Below are positions 45,001 through 54,624 of a stretch of DNA of 64,000 nucleotides, in pieces. Under the pieces are notes generated by a model, which saw nothing but the letters and a program-made list of their open reading frames with translations, ran no database searches and was not told the origin of the DNA. Source of the stretch: Tilletiopsis washingtonensis (Eukaryota > Basidiomycota > Exobasidiomycetes > Entylomatales); the NCBI RefSeq assembly GCF_003144115.1, contig NW_020312008.1, positions 338,477-402,476 of the forward strand. Reading direction: 5' to 3'. The position numbers were made by a program, and so were the translations under genes. Position 1 is the stretch's first letter; each line of letters opens with the position of its first letter.

Positions 45001-45997
45001 CAGGGACAGGGACGGCGGCGTGCTCCACGCACCCGCCTTCACCGCAGCTGCGGTGCCGCCGCCAAGCCAGGCACCACCAAAGAGCCCTGCCGAGCTGTGC
45101 GCAGCAGAGGCAGAGCCCGCCGGGCCAGCGGGCCGCGGTGCCTCCACAATGTGGATCTCGAGGCGCGAGAGGTCGTACACCGAGGCGAAGTCGAAGAGCA
45201 GGTCGAAGATGATCAGGCCCCACTCGAAGAACGAATAGATGGTGTATGCACCGGGGATGCGCAGCACCTTGTGCCGGTAGAAGAAGAAGACCATCGGCGG
45301 GATCATGCTCCAGAAGCCGACGGCCGCGCGGCGACGCATGCGGCGCGCCTTGTCGGCCAGAGCCTCGCGAGCGCTGTCGCCGCCGGCCGACGCGAGCGAG
45401 CCGCTGGAGATGTACATCCACGCGGGCGTGCAGACGAGGTACAGGATCATGGCGATGTCGTGCACATCGTGGTCGTCGGTGCTCGTGATGTAGACCTGGC
45501 GCTGCGAGTCAGAGAAGGAGCGGGGCAGCTGCAAGCCGAGCACCTCACCCAGCCGGCACACGACAAGGTACGCAGGACGCCGATGAAGAGCAGGATGCGC
45601 GCGTGCGACGACGTTGGCTTCGACAGCGACACGAGCAACGACGAGAGCATCACGAGCAGGAAGCGCGGCCCGGACATGAGTGCAATGCCGATCTGGAAGA
45701 CATTGCTGCGGCGCGGCTGTGATGAGGCCCAGGGCCGCTGCTGAGCATCTCTGGTTCTGCGACTCACCGCTCCGGATACCAGTCGCCGATGGTGGCGCTG
45801 ACTGAGGGCCACCACTCGTCGGGGTAGCGCGCAATGCCATTCTTGACGACGAGCTCGTAGTGGAGGCTCAGCGCGACAGCAAGCGCGCCGCCGAAGGCCA
45901 GGAAGCCGCAGACGGTGTGGATGTAGGAGACGAGCGCGCACGAGACGGTCACGAGCGGCGGCGGCGCCTGCGACCGCCCGACGACGTCCGAGGGCAT
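42024..45997 (-). CDS. CWH43: CWH43-type GPI-anchor lipid remodelling protein (full-length fungal fusion)
   Basis: Multi-span ER protein needed to exchange the GPI-anchor lipid for ceramide in yeast. The minus-strand gene has many exons; I place the start at 45997 (MPSDVVGRSQAPPPLVTVSC) and the stop at 42024 (YSPWYYPLAFVPQPPA), roughly 950 residues, like yeast Cwh43 (953). The N-terminal Frag1/DRAM/Sfk1 (PGAP2-like) part includes YIHTVCGFLAFGGALAVALS and SIPPMVFFFYRHKVLRIPGA-like sequence. The middle has hydrophobic spans, including YANHSNNPVWPFLHAGNGGH. The C-terminal nuclease-like part includes [30 protein letters not shown], then FPIVNSTHYLLPSPHGE, with RWCQYLGFRGLERVGYVRVS followed by RYTVTDTE near the end. 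I did not fix every exon junction. Animals split these two halves into PGAP2 and CWH43/PGAP2IP-type genes. Confidence 0.88.
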
Positions 45998-46171
45998 GGC
46001 GGCGGTGGAGGGTGATGAGGGTGGGGAAGGAAGATGCATGGCGCGCCGCGTGAGTGGCTTGTGCGCCTCAGACGCGCGCCAAGAGCGGCACGAAGGTCCG
46101 AAGCGAGGCGCGCTTCTCCTCCCGCCGTGACTCTTTCTTTCCCGCTGCAGCAAGCACGCCGCCGCAAAAGC
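45998..46171. promoter_or_regulatory. Compact divergent promoter, CWH43-ASA1
   Basis: Only 174 bases separate the two start codons. The sequence has no TATA box. The ASA1 side contains TTCTTTCCCGC. Both genes are housekeeping in type. Confidence 0.4.
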
Positions 46172-47770
46172 ATGGCGCAGGCCCCGGCACCCGCCTGGAT
46201 CCACCGCTGGCACACGCCGGCGGCCCTTCATGCGCTCGACTTTCCACACCCGCTGCTGGCTGCCGGCGACGGCAGCGGGCGTGTGAGCGTGAGCGACGTT
46301 CGCACTGCACGCCCGCTGGCCGTGTGGCAGGCGCACGAGGCGAGCATCCTTGGGGTCAAGCTTTGGGGCCGCGACGTCGTCACGTACGTCTTGAATCATG
46401 CTTCGGACACTGGGCTCGACTGACGGTGCTCACAGGCATGGCAGAGACAATCTGCTGCGCGTCTGGGCGCTTCCGATTCGCGACGAGCAGGCCGGCTCGA
46501 GCCTCCCACCTCGCGACGTCGCCTCGCTGCCTCGCCCGACGGTGCGCTACGAGGTCGAGGTTAACGCACTCAACTACTGTCCCTTCTCGCTGCTGCCGCT
46601 CTCGCGGGCCGACAGCGCCGAGCTGCGCCGCGCCATGGGCTGGCAGGCTCGTGCAGGGCAGCAGGTCGCCAAGACGCCTCAACAAAAGCTCGGGGAGGAG
46701 CCTGAGGCGCTCGTAGCCGTGCCCCACACTCTGGAGGCTGCCTATGTGAGACGCAGCGCGGAATGAGCGCGACCTCAGCTGACCGCAGGTGATAGATCGA
46801 TGTCTACCACCTGCCCAGCTGTTCCCGCATCGCGACAGCCATCGGAGCGCCCGATGTGCAGACGAAGGGCTCTAAGGACCTCTCCAATCGGCCAGGTGTG
46901 TAGCCACCCGCCCGTACAGGGTCTCTGCAAAGCTCACGCGCCGCTCAGGCATCGCCATGTCCGTGCATCTGTTCCGACGAGCAAAGAGCAAGGACGGCGA
47001 GGCGCAGCCGCTCAGCGTGCTCGTCGGCTACGAGGACGGCAAGGTCAAGCTCTGGGAGCTGCGCGCGCTGGACGTGGGCGGCAGCAGCGCGAAGATGGCG
47101 TGGACGCTCGCCTGGGAGGAGCGTGTCCATACAGAGGCTGGTGAGCGCAAATGTCAGCCTTGGCCTGGCCAGGATGCTCATCAGGGCACGTGTCTCGCAG
47201 TCATGGCGGTGGCGCTTAGCGAGGATCTCTCCTTCGCGGTCAGCGTCAGTGCAGACCAGCGAGTGGTGCGCTACGACCTCGGGCAGGTGAGTGAGCGGGG
47301 TGCTCAGCAATGAAGCTTGCCGCTTTTGAGCCATCAGCCACAGGTCGACGGCGCCAGGACCCTCATGCAGCGCACCAATCACGAAGGGCGAGCCTCGGTC
47401 TGCATCCGCGCAGACGGCAAGCTCATTGCGACAGGCGGCTGGGACGGCTCGTGAGCTTTCAGACATCTGCTAGACGAGGTGCAGTCAAACTGACGCTCAT
47501 CGCAGGATCAGGCTGTATGCCGTCGAGGAGCTGCGCGGGCTCGGCAAGCTGTCGTATCACCGCGAGAGCGTCCAGGCACTGGCATTCGCTCGGCAGTCAG
47601 GTCCAGGCGCTGCTGCCGACAGCCTTAAGGACGCAGACTCGAGCGACAGCGAAGAAGACGAGGATGCGCTGGGACCGCTGGCGCATCACAGCACACGCAG
47701 CATCTCGCTGGCAGCAGGCGGCAAGGAGGGCCGCGTCTCCCTGTGGGACCTACAGATGCTCTCAATATGA
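46172..47770 (+). CDS. ASA1: ASTRA-associated WD40 protein (Asa1)
   Basis: WD-repeat protein related to yeast Asa1 and animal GNB1L, linked to the ASTRA/TTT chaperone machinery that matures PIKK kinases. Seven exons (46172-46383, 46436-46745, 46796-46895, 46949-47140, 47201-47286, 47344-47450, 47506-47770) encode 423 residues. Repeat one reads HTPAALHALDFPHPLLAAGD with GRVSVSDVRTARPLAVWQAH. The Asa1-specific THGRDNLLRVWAL follows, joined exactly at the first splice. Later repeats are IDVYHLPSCSRIATAIG, VLVGYEDGKVKLWELRAL, AVALSEDLSFAVSVSADQRV, CIRADGKLIATGGWDGSIRL and the closing GGKEGRVSLWDLQMLSI. An acidic loop (SSDSEEDEDALGP) sits before the last strand. The divergent promoter shared with CWH43 is 174 bases. 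The stop lies 50 bases from that of the convergent uL4m gene. Confidence 0.9.
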
Positions 47771-47820
47771 TGCCTCCTTCTGCGCAAACCGACGGAGTGA
47801 TGCGATGCTCTAGTATTGCC

Positions 47821-49275
47821 TCATGCCCGTGTCGCCCGCGGCACGCCGGCCTCCTCCACCAGCACGTCTGCCGCATCGAGAATCTCCTCCTGCTCCACCT
47901 GCTCTGCCTCCCCGCTCTGCGCGGCCTGCATCGCCTGCAGTTCCCGCAGCATGCTCTCCACATCCATGTTGAGCTCCGCCAGCTCGTCTGCCTCGGCCTG
48001 CGGGTGCCAGACGGCGCCGCCGAGGGCCTCCTCGAGCCACTCAATGGCACCCAGGTCGCAGACGAGCTTTCGCCGCCGCAGCACCTCGTACGCGTGCAGC
48101 TCGCCGGGCTTCTTGACCTCCTTGGGCTTGGCCGCCGCCTGCTCGGCGCCCAGCTCGTGCAGCTCGATGAGCTCCGTGCGCGGGATGTTGTTCACCGCCG
48201 CGACGAAGTTGGCCAGCTCCTTGGCGTGGCCGCGCACCTGCGCCGGCGTGTACTGCGGCTCGGACGCCGACGGGCGTGCAACGCGGCCGGTGCTCTGCGG
48301 GTTGCGCGGCGCCGTGAGGAACAGCGCATCATCCCAGCCCTTGGAGCCGAGCATGCGGCGCAGCTCGCCCGTCACGCGCGGCGGCGCATCCCACGTGAAG
48401 TTGGGCACGATGACGAGGTCGCCGGCGCGCCACCGGGCGCTGAGTGCCGAGCGCAGGGCCAGCTCGCGCACGCGGCGCGGCAGCTTCGTCGACATGTCGC
48501 GCGGCCGCGGGCCGTGGATGACACCACCTCCACGCAGCAGCGGGTTGTTGCGGCGACCCAGACGCGCCTGACCGGAGCCCTTCTGCGGGCGGATCTTGGC
48601 GCCGCCGAAGTTGACCTCGCCGCGCGTCTTGGTGTTGGCCGTGCCAGAGCGCTGTGCGTCGAGGTAGTACACGACGGCGCTGTGCAGCACGTCGCGCCGC
48701 GGCTCGATGCCAAAGACGTGCGAGGAGAGCGGCACGAAGTGCTTGCGCCATCCTTTCGTCATGGGGTGCAGTGCGGACAGCTTCAGGTGCACGAGGCTCC
48801 CTGGTGCGGCAACAGGAGCTGCGCGCAGGCGGGCGTGTCAGCGGCAGGCGGACTCGAGCGAGAGTTGAAGACCGCATCTTCTGGTCGAGCACGGCGCCAA
48901 ATACATCGCTTTGCGAGCGCACTACAGCGGCCTCAGAATCTGCATGACGGCAGCAAGCCTAGGGCCACCTAGCTCAAGAGCATGCGGGCACGAAAGGTGC
49001 CCAATCCTAGTGCCTTCTCGAACCTCGCCCTTCCCGCAGAAGCAGCGCTCTCACTCACCGCTAGCTTTCGGTAGCGACTGCATCAGCACATGTTCTGCCT
49101 GCGCGGCGGGCGGCGCCAGCGCCTCAGCACCGAGGCCCGGCGGGTCAAGCGGCGCCGAAGTCTGCAGCGAGCGGCGCGCCGGCACCGGCAGCGCAGCGAC
49201 GCGGCGGCCTGCGCTGGAGCCGGCGACGGCGCGCGGCGCCAGCGTGCGTGCGAGCGGACGCAGGAGCGAGGCCAT
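47821..49275 (-). CDS. Mitochondrial large ribosomal subunit protein uL4m
   Basis: Mitochondrial ribosomal protein L4 (Yml6/MRPL4 family). Two exons, 49059-49275 and 47821-48800, encode 398 residues. The first exon is an Arg/Ala-rich presequence (MASLLRPLARTLAPRAVAGS) followed by a Pro-rich linker. The splice gives PKASGSLVHLKLSALHP. The uL4 core is unmistakable: RRDVLHSAVVYYLDAQRSGT, KTRGEVNFGGAKIRPQKGSG, RGGGVIHGPRPRDMSTKLPR and VRELALRSALSARW. The C-terminal 150 residues (ELIELHELGAEQAAAKPKEV onward) are an acidic helical extension, including EELREL-type heptads and a VEQEEILDAADVLVEE end, longer than in bacteria, as is common for mitochondrial ribosomal proteins. The intron is 258 nt. Confidence 0.94.
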
Positions 49276-49478
49276 TGACGAGGCGGAGAGTGAGTGGAGT
49301 GTGAGGTGGGAAGGCAGACACGCGGCGAGAAGGCAGCGGCGAGGTCGCGCGAGTCGTGAGAAGTCGGCGGCGCTGCTTATGTCAGCACGCTGCGCGCCCC
49401 GAGCTGCCTCAGCGTCTGCTGCGCCCTCCGCTCCACCATGCGACCTGCCACCACGCCCCACCCGCACTGCTCCCGACC
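49276..49478. promoter_or_regulatory. Bidirectional promoter between uL4m and the TOM6-like gene
   Basis: These 203 bases lie between two head-to-head genes that both encode mitochondrial proteins, a ribosomal protein and an import-channel subunit. The core is GC-rich without a TATA box. Coordinate expression is plausible. Confidence 0.45.
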
Positions 49479-49767
49479 ATGGCTGACTCGTACATGTGCG
49501 CCTTTCGCTCAGTCACCTCGCATCGGCCGCTGCTGACCGCGCTCCTGCAGGCCCGGCGCCAAGCCCGGCTTCCTCAACGCGCGCAGTGCCGCCGCCGCGC
49601 CGCCGCCGCCGCAGCGCAACTTCCTCGCCCGCTTCTGGGCACGCGAGATCATGGCGCCCGAGAAGCAGGCCGGCAACCTCGCCGTCGCCTGGGGCGTCGG
49701 CATCTTCGTCGGCGGCATCGCCCTCATGCGCACCGTCGGCGAGAGCCTGCTCGTGCCGCAGTTCTAA
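49479..49767 (+). CDS. Small single-span protein, probable TOM6-like subunit of the mitochondrial import channel
   Basis: Two exons, 49479-49495 and 49551-49767, encode 77 residues: a 17-nt first exon (MADSYM) and the rest. The N-terminus MPGAKPGFLNARSAAAAPPP is flexible. It is followed by a charged stretch NFLARFWAREIMAPEKQAGN and one hydrophobic span LAVAWGVGIFVGGIALMR, ending VGESLLVPQF. The layout, the size and the end resemble yeast Tom6 (61 residues), a tail-anchored helper of the Tom40 channel that ends in MLAPQL. The homology is short, so this is a tentative call. The alternative is another small mitochondrial membrane subunit, such as an ATP synthase or respiratory-chain accessory protein. 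The short first exon is supported by a GTGCGC donor, a CTGAC branch site and a CTGCAG acceptor. Confidence 0.55.
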
Positions 49768-50334
49768 GTGGGGGAGGGCAGCAGGAGGGAAGGAGAAGGG
49801 AAAGAGGGGAAGAGGGATGTAGGGATGCTTGGGTGAGATGATGGGGAGCACGAATGTATCAACATCACGCCAGAACGCTGTGCGGGGTGTGAGTCGAAGG
49901 CAAGAAGTCGGCGCGGGTGCAGGTGAGATGAGAGGCGGTTGCAGGAGAGATGCAGGCGCGGACACGAGACGTCGTGGTGAGAGCCCGGTCGCGCTCTGAC
50001 CGGCGAATGCGAAGCTGATCAGAGAGGATCGAGTGAACGCGCTGGGCTGATACGTGTATAGCGAGCTTGTTCCTCGACGACCAGATCAGCTGCACATGTG
50101 TTGGCAGAGCAGCAGATCAAGGCCTGCGCACCCGCCGCGGGGCCACGAGCTGCTTGGTGCTGCCTGCCGTTTCGCTGCGCTCTCCCTCGCAGCCACACTT
50201 GCGCAGGCATGCTCTCTATGTTATAGATGACATTGCAACAGCTCCCGTCGAAGTCGCCGCTCGCTGAGGCTGGCCCCGAGCTTCAATCGCCGGCACCGCG
50301 CGTCAGACGAGCGCACGCCCCTGCGCTTCGGGGC
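49768..50334. other. Convergent intergenic region
   Basis: These 567 bases lie between the TOM6-like stop and the CMC1 stop. The first 80 bases after the TOM6-like stop are purine-rich (GGGAGGGCAGCAGGAGGGAAGG-type sequence). No gene was recognised. Confidence 0.35.
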
Positions 50335-51028
50335 TCATGCCTGCTTCCGGTTCGCGGCGAGGTACTCTCTCCGCTTGATGTCCATCGCCTCCTCTGATGT
50401 GCTGAGAGGCGTATGAGAGTCAGCATGAACAGTCGTCACACGTCGTCTGACCTCATGCTCTGCCCGGCATACGCGCGCTGCGAGAGAGGCGCCGCGAGTA
50501 CCATCTGCAGCAGCGAAGGCTTGTGCTCTGCCTCGTGACAGCTGGAGCTGCACTAGGTTCTGCAACATCTCCTGAAATGACGCCCCGGCTAGCCCAGCTC
50601 GTTCGCGCTCGAGGAGCGAACAAAGGCGTGCGCCGAGCGAGCACAACGGAGCGGCGTCCGGCGCCTTGTCCCGCACAGCAGCGCCTGATTCCTTTGAGCC
50701 CAAGAGGCGCCACGCCCCAGCCCCAGACAGCCCCACTCTGTGACTCACTACTGCTTCAGACAGTTCTGCAGCGCCTTGTGCTGGCCACGACATGCCCACG
50801 CAATGCTGACGGTGCGTCCCGTGGAGCACTCTGCGAACTCTGCGCGCAGCAGCAGCGGGCACAACGAGCCGAGAGCGGCAGTCAGCATGCGCCTGACTTC
50901 AGTCCTGGGGCTGTCTTCGGCACACACGCACCTCGCACAAGGGCATCGCACTTCTTGAGTGCCTCGGCCTTGGTCTCCTTGAGCAGAGCCTCGGACTCGC
51001 GGTTCGACAGCGCCGAGGAAGAGGACAT
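50335..51028 (-). CDS. Twin CX9C protein, COX assembly mitochondrial protein (Cmc1-like)
   Basis: Small intermembrane-space protein of the CHCH type, imported and oxidised by Mia40. Three exons on the minus strand, 50932-51028, 50749-50839 and 50335-50401, encode 84 residues. Two CX9C motifs are built by splicing: Cys27/Cys37 (CDALVREFAEC) and Cys49/Cys59 (CRGQHKALQNC). The segment STGRTVSIAWACR and the basic tail EEAMDIKRREYLAANRKQA match the Cmc1 family, which delivers copper to or stabilises early cytochrome oxidase subunits. The N-terminus is hydrophilic with no presequence, as expected. Intron 2 is 347 nt, longer than the coding sequence. Confidence 0.87.
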
Positions 51029-51770
51029 GGCGGGCGCGGCGGCTGCGGTGGGCGGTGAAAGTGGTCTGAGACGAGAACAAGGGCGTCTCTCAGGAGATGC
51101 GAGCGCGCTGTGCGACAAGAGGAAGGCGCGCTGCGGATAGATGGAGTGGAGGAAGGGCGGCAAGAAGCAGCGGGGGGGGGGGGGGCATGCTGCTTTTGGT
51201 CAGCGCAGCCGGGGCGGGCCGCGACGCACGGCCGAGTCCCGAGGCGGCTGGGTGCGCCTGCCCTATGCGCCGCCGTTATGCTCGCCGTGCCTCCTGCCAC
51301 CACATCAAGGACAATGGACCGAGAACAAGAGCACAGGCGACAAGAGGGATGCGCGGATGCGCCGTTCGGCGTCACCGACGCAATCAAGCGGGAGGACAAG
51401 GCAGGCGGCTGAGTGCGGCGCACTCCTCGACAACGCGCCGCGCGTCCATCCCTTGTCCTCGCAGGCGCCTCAGGGGCTCCCTTGTCCTCGTCTGCTGCGG
51501 CGCACCCCAGGACAGGGGAACATTGCAGCGGATGCAGCATGCGCCTTCGCCTCGCCTTTGTGCTCCAGCGCTGCGCTGCCTCACAAGGCCCCGCCGGCTG
51601 CGGCGCCCGCTGCGTCCCTTGTGCGTCGTGCGGCGTCCGCTTGTCCTCGAGCGTCGAGGAATCTTCTCTGCGCAGCAGCTGCCCATCGCTGCCTGATCCA
51701 CATAAAGAGCAGCATGGTGCGCATCAAGCCCTCTTCGCCGCATCGCCTCACCCATCCCTCACTCATCGCC
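51029..51770. promoter_or_regulatory. Divergent intergenic region between CMC1 and the unknown gene at 51771
   Basis: This 742-base region contains a 14-base G run (51172-51185) and a TATA-like ATAAA (51702-51706) placed 65 bases before the ATG at 51771. The CCTTGTCCTCG word recurs around 51450-51490. Frames across it on both strands show no domain. An in-frame upstream ATG at 51714 is only about 10 bases after the TATA-like element, so it probably lies outside the transcript. Confidence 0.45.
51172..51185 (+). repeat. Homopolymer run of 14 G
   Basis: Fourteen consecutive G bases are flanked by AGC and CATGC. It is the longest homopolymer I found in the window. It lies 144 bases upstream of the CMC1 start. 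The length may be a sequencing estimate. Confidence 0.85.
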
Positions 51771-54382
51771 ATGCCGCCGCTCGTCTCTGCGCCCCTGCCC
51801 TCGAAGCAGTCGACCGGCTGGACGCCGCCGCCGCCGTCGTTCCACTCGCCGCAGCGCATCATCCGCACGCTGGCACCCAGCACGCCGACGCCGCCGCCGC
51901 GCTCCAAGTTCAGCTGGAGCACCGCCAGCGCCGCCACGCCCGACCGCATCGCCGACCTCGATGCCTTTACCGCCAGTGCGTTCAGCTCGCCGCACTCGAG
52001 CCCGCGCCAGCGCGCTCGCCCGTCAGAGGAGGCCTCGTTCCGCGGCTGGAGCTTCGATGCGCCACGATCGCTGACGCCAGAAACGTGAGTGCTGCATTGA
52101 GTAGCGGCACATGCTGCATCGCTCACACTTGCCTTCATAGCCTCTCGCCCGGCCGCGACGCAGCCATCTCGCCCAAGACCATGGTCCCTCCGTCGTCGAG
52201 CAACGCCAGCCACCTCGCCGGCTCGCCGCTGAGCGTCGTGCCGACGAGCCGCAGCGTCTTCGTCGACTCGGACTCGGAGACCGAGGAGCTGGCTGCAACA
52301 CACGAGTCGCCCCTGGCCAAGCTGCGTGCCGCTCGTGGCTTCTTCCGCTCGCCCACCAGCAGCGCCGCCGCCTCGCCGAGCTCGCGGCGCACCAGCCGTC
52401 TGCGTACCACGAGCGAGGATGGCTACCGACCCGAGGGCCGCCTCAGCTCTCCACTTGGCTCGCGCTTCGGCATCTCCGGTCATGCGCGCGGCGGCTCGTC
52501 TGGCTCCTCGTTCTACTCGACGTCGTCGTCGGTCGAGAGCTCCCTCTACCACGGCCTTCGCGGCACCAAGCCTGCAGCGCCGCCGCTCCCTGCTGTCTCG
52601 AGGCCCGACGTGCGGATGACAGGCCAGGCTGTCGGCGCTCTGGGCCTCGGCGCTCCGATCAGCCTCGACTCCGAAGGCCGCCGCCAGTTCTCCGGCGCGC
52701 AAGTCGTCCGCCGGCCCGCCGACGCCTTCTCATCGCGCGGCGGCCCAGCGTACAACATGGCGCCGGTGCCGCCAAGTAAGACTCCTGTACCTCAATCACT
52801 GTACACCTCGTCCGTCGCTGTCGCCGTCTCGCCTCGCAGCATCAACGCTGGGCCCTTCTCGGATCTGCTCGACGCTCCCGATGAGGTGCGGCAGATGCAG
52901 CAGGCCGGCAGCACTGCTTTGCCACACAAGCCGCATCCTCTCGCCGGCCGTGCAACTGTCGGCGTGGAGGCTCCTCGCAGGCCGCAGCTGCCGGGCCCTC
53001 TTCGGCTCGCCTTCGATCCGCGCCGTAGGCCACGAGCCCACCTCAACGCAACCGCCTCCGCCACGTCAGTCGCATCAGCCACGCAGCCACCGACGGCCAC
53101 CTCGCCGGTACTCTCGCGCTGTCCATCGCGCATGATGCCTCTCCACCGCCGTCTGATGCCCTCGGCCGTGACGAAGGCGTCGCCACCGAGCCGCCCGCGC
53201 CGACCCTCGGAGGCCGACAAGCTTGCGCAGGCCAACAAGACCGGTCCGGCACTGCGTCGCCCGATGCGCGGCCCACTGCCGCCGCTGCCAGCTGCGAAGC
53301 CGCAGCCTACCGTGCCGCTGCCGTCGGTGCCGTCGCCGGAGCACTCGCCGTCTGCAGAGGCCGCCGACGCACCGCTGCTCGCCCAGCCTGCTCAGCTGCA
53401 CCGCAAGCCGTCCAAGACGCGTGCCATGCTGCAGGCGTTCAGCAGTCGCAACCGCTCGCACCAGCGTCCGGTGGAGCCGCAGGAGGAGCTCGAGACCCAC
53501 CCGACGCCGCCGCCGACGTCCTTCACGCCTGCGCACACGCCGAGTGCCTCGCGCGAGCTCAAGCCGCTCCTGCTCGCCATCCACGCCAGCCCATCGGGCG
53601 CCAGCAAGACGTCCGCACTCAAGCCGAGCGCTTCGCACCTTGCACCGCCGACGCTTCGCGCCCGGCGTTTCAGCCGCAACACGGCTGGATCGTACGGCTC
53701 GCTCTCGTCGCGCTACGACACCGATGCATCGCAGAACGCCTCGCCCGGCCTCTCGTCGTCGGAGGACTCGGGCGACGAGAGCGAGGCCAGCCTGAGCCTC
53801 GCCAGCCAGAACTTCCACGCCGCCAATCCGTTCGACCTCTCGCCGCTCATCATCGAGGACTCCGCCCTCGAGCCCGGCTCGCCGCTGCCGACGATCGAGA
53901 CGGACGACTCGCTGGTGCACCGCGTCTCGGGCGGCCTGCGCGGCTCCAAGGATGCGCTGCTCTTCGACGTCGCGAGCCCTACAAGCCCGCGTCCGGCAGG
54001 CACACCGGCTCGCGCCGGCTTCCTAGCTTCGCTCAGTCCCGATCATCGCGCGCACTACCTCGCTCGGCACGCCGCTGCAGGCGCCGGACGCACGCACCGC
54101 CATGCGCCGTCGAGCGTCAGCGAGTCGAGCTGCGCAAGCAGCCTGGAGCACAGCTTCCTGCACCGCGAGGACTTGCTCGACGACGACGCCTCGACGCAGA
54201 GCCGCGCCTCGACGCCCGAGCTCGTCGCTTCGCATCGCCCGAGCATGCACCTCACCACGCCCACGCCCGCCACCGTCGCCAAGGGCTTCGGCGCCGCGCA
54301 GGCCGAGCACAAGTTGGGCCGCGAGTTCGACGAGGCGCTCAGCCGCTGGGCTCGCGCCGTCCCGACTGCTGCCTGCCCCTAG
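51771..54382 (+). CDS. Ser/Pro-rich disordered protein, function unknown
   Basis: Two exons, 51771-52084 and 52141-54382, encode 851 residues. No domain is recognised. It is almost wholly Ser, Pro, Ala and Arg, with proline-directed (SP/TP) sites throughout, for example TPPPPSFHSP, LAPSTPTPPPRS, EASLSL and DNAS-type Ser clusters. The best conserved-looking parts are ESPLAKLRAARGFFRSP near residue 165, AMLQAFSSRNR near residue 535 and a helical C-terminus AEHKLGREFDEALSRWAR. A KPSKTRAMLQ basic patch could bind lipids or 14-3-3 proteins. The splice joins SLTPET to LSPGRDA and is well supported (GTGAGT, CATAG). The start at 51771 is chosen over 51714 from the position of a TATA-like element. It may be a cell-polarity or cortical scaffold, but that is a guess. 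Confidence 0.78.
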
Positions 54383-54624
54383 ACTCTCACCTGCAGTTAC
54401 TTCTCCGTCGCGTCACGCCTAATACGACTGTCACCCTCTGCGCTTTTCGGACTGATCTCGTTTCGTGAATGTTGCCGAGCCGCGCACGCGCTCTGTATGT
54501 GGCGGGGCGGCCCGCATTATGTACACTGACGGGTCTGATGTAGAGTAGCAGGTCGTGAGGGATGAGTAGGATGGGCGACGGCGCAGCGCCGCGAACGGCT
54601 GTGTCGTCTGATGTTTTCTGGTGC

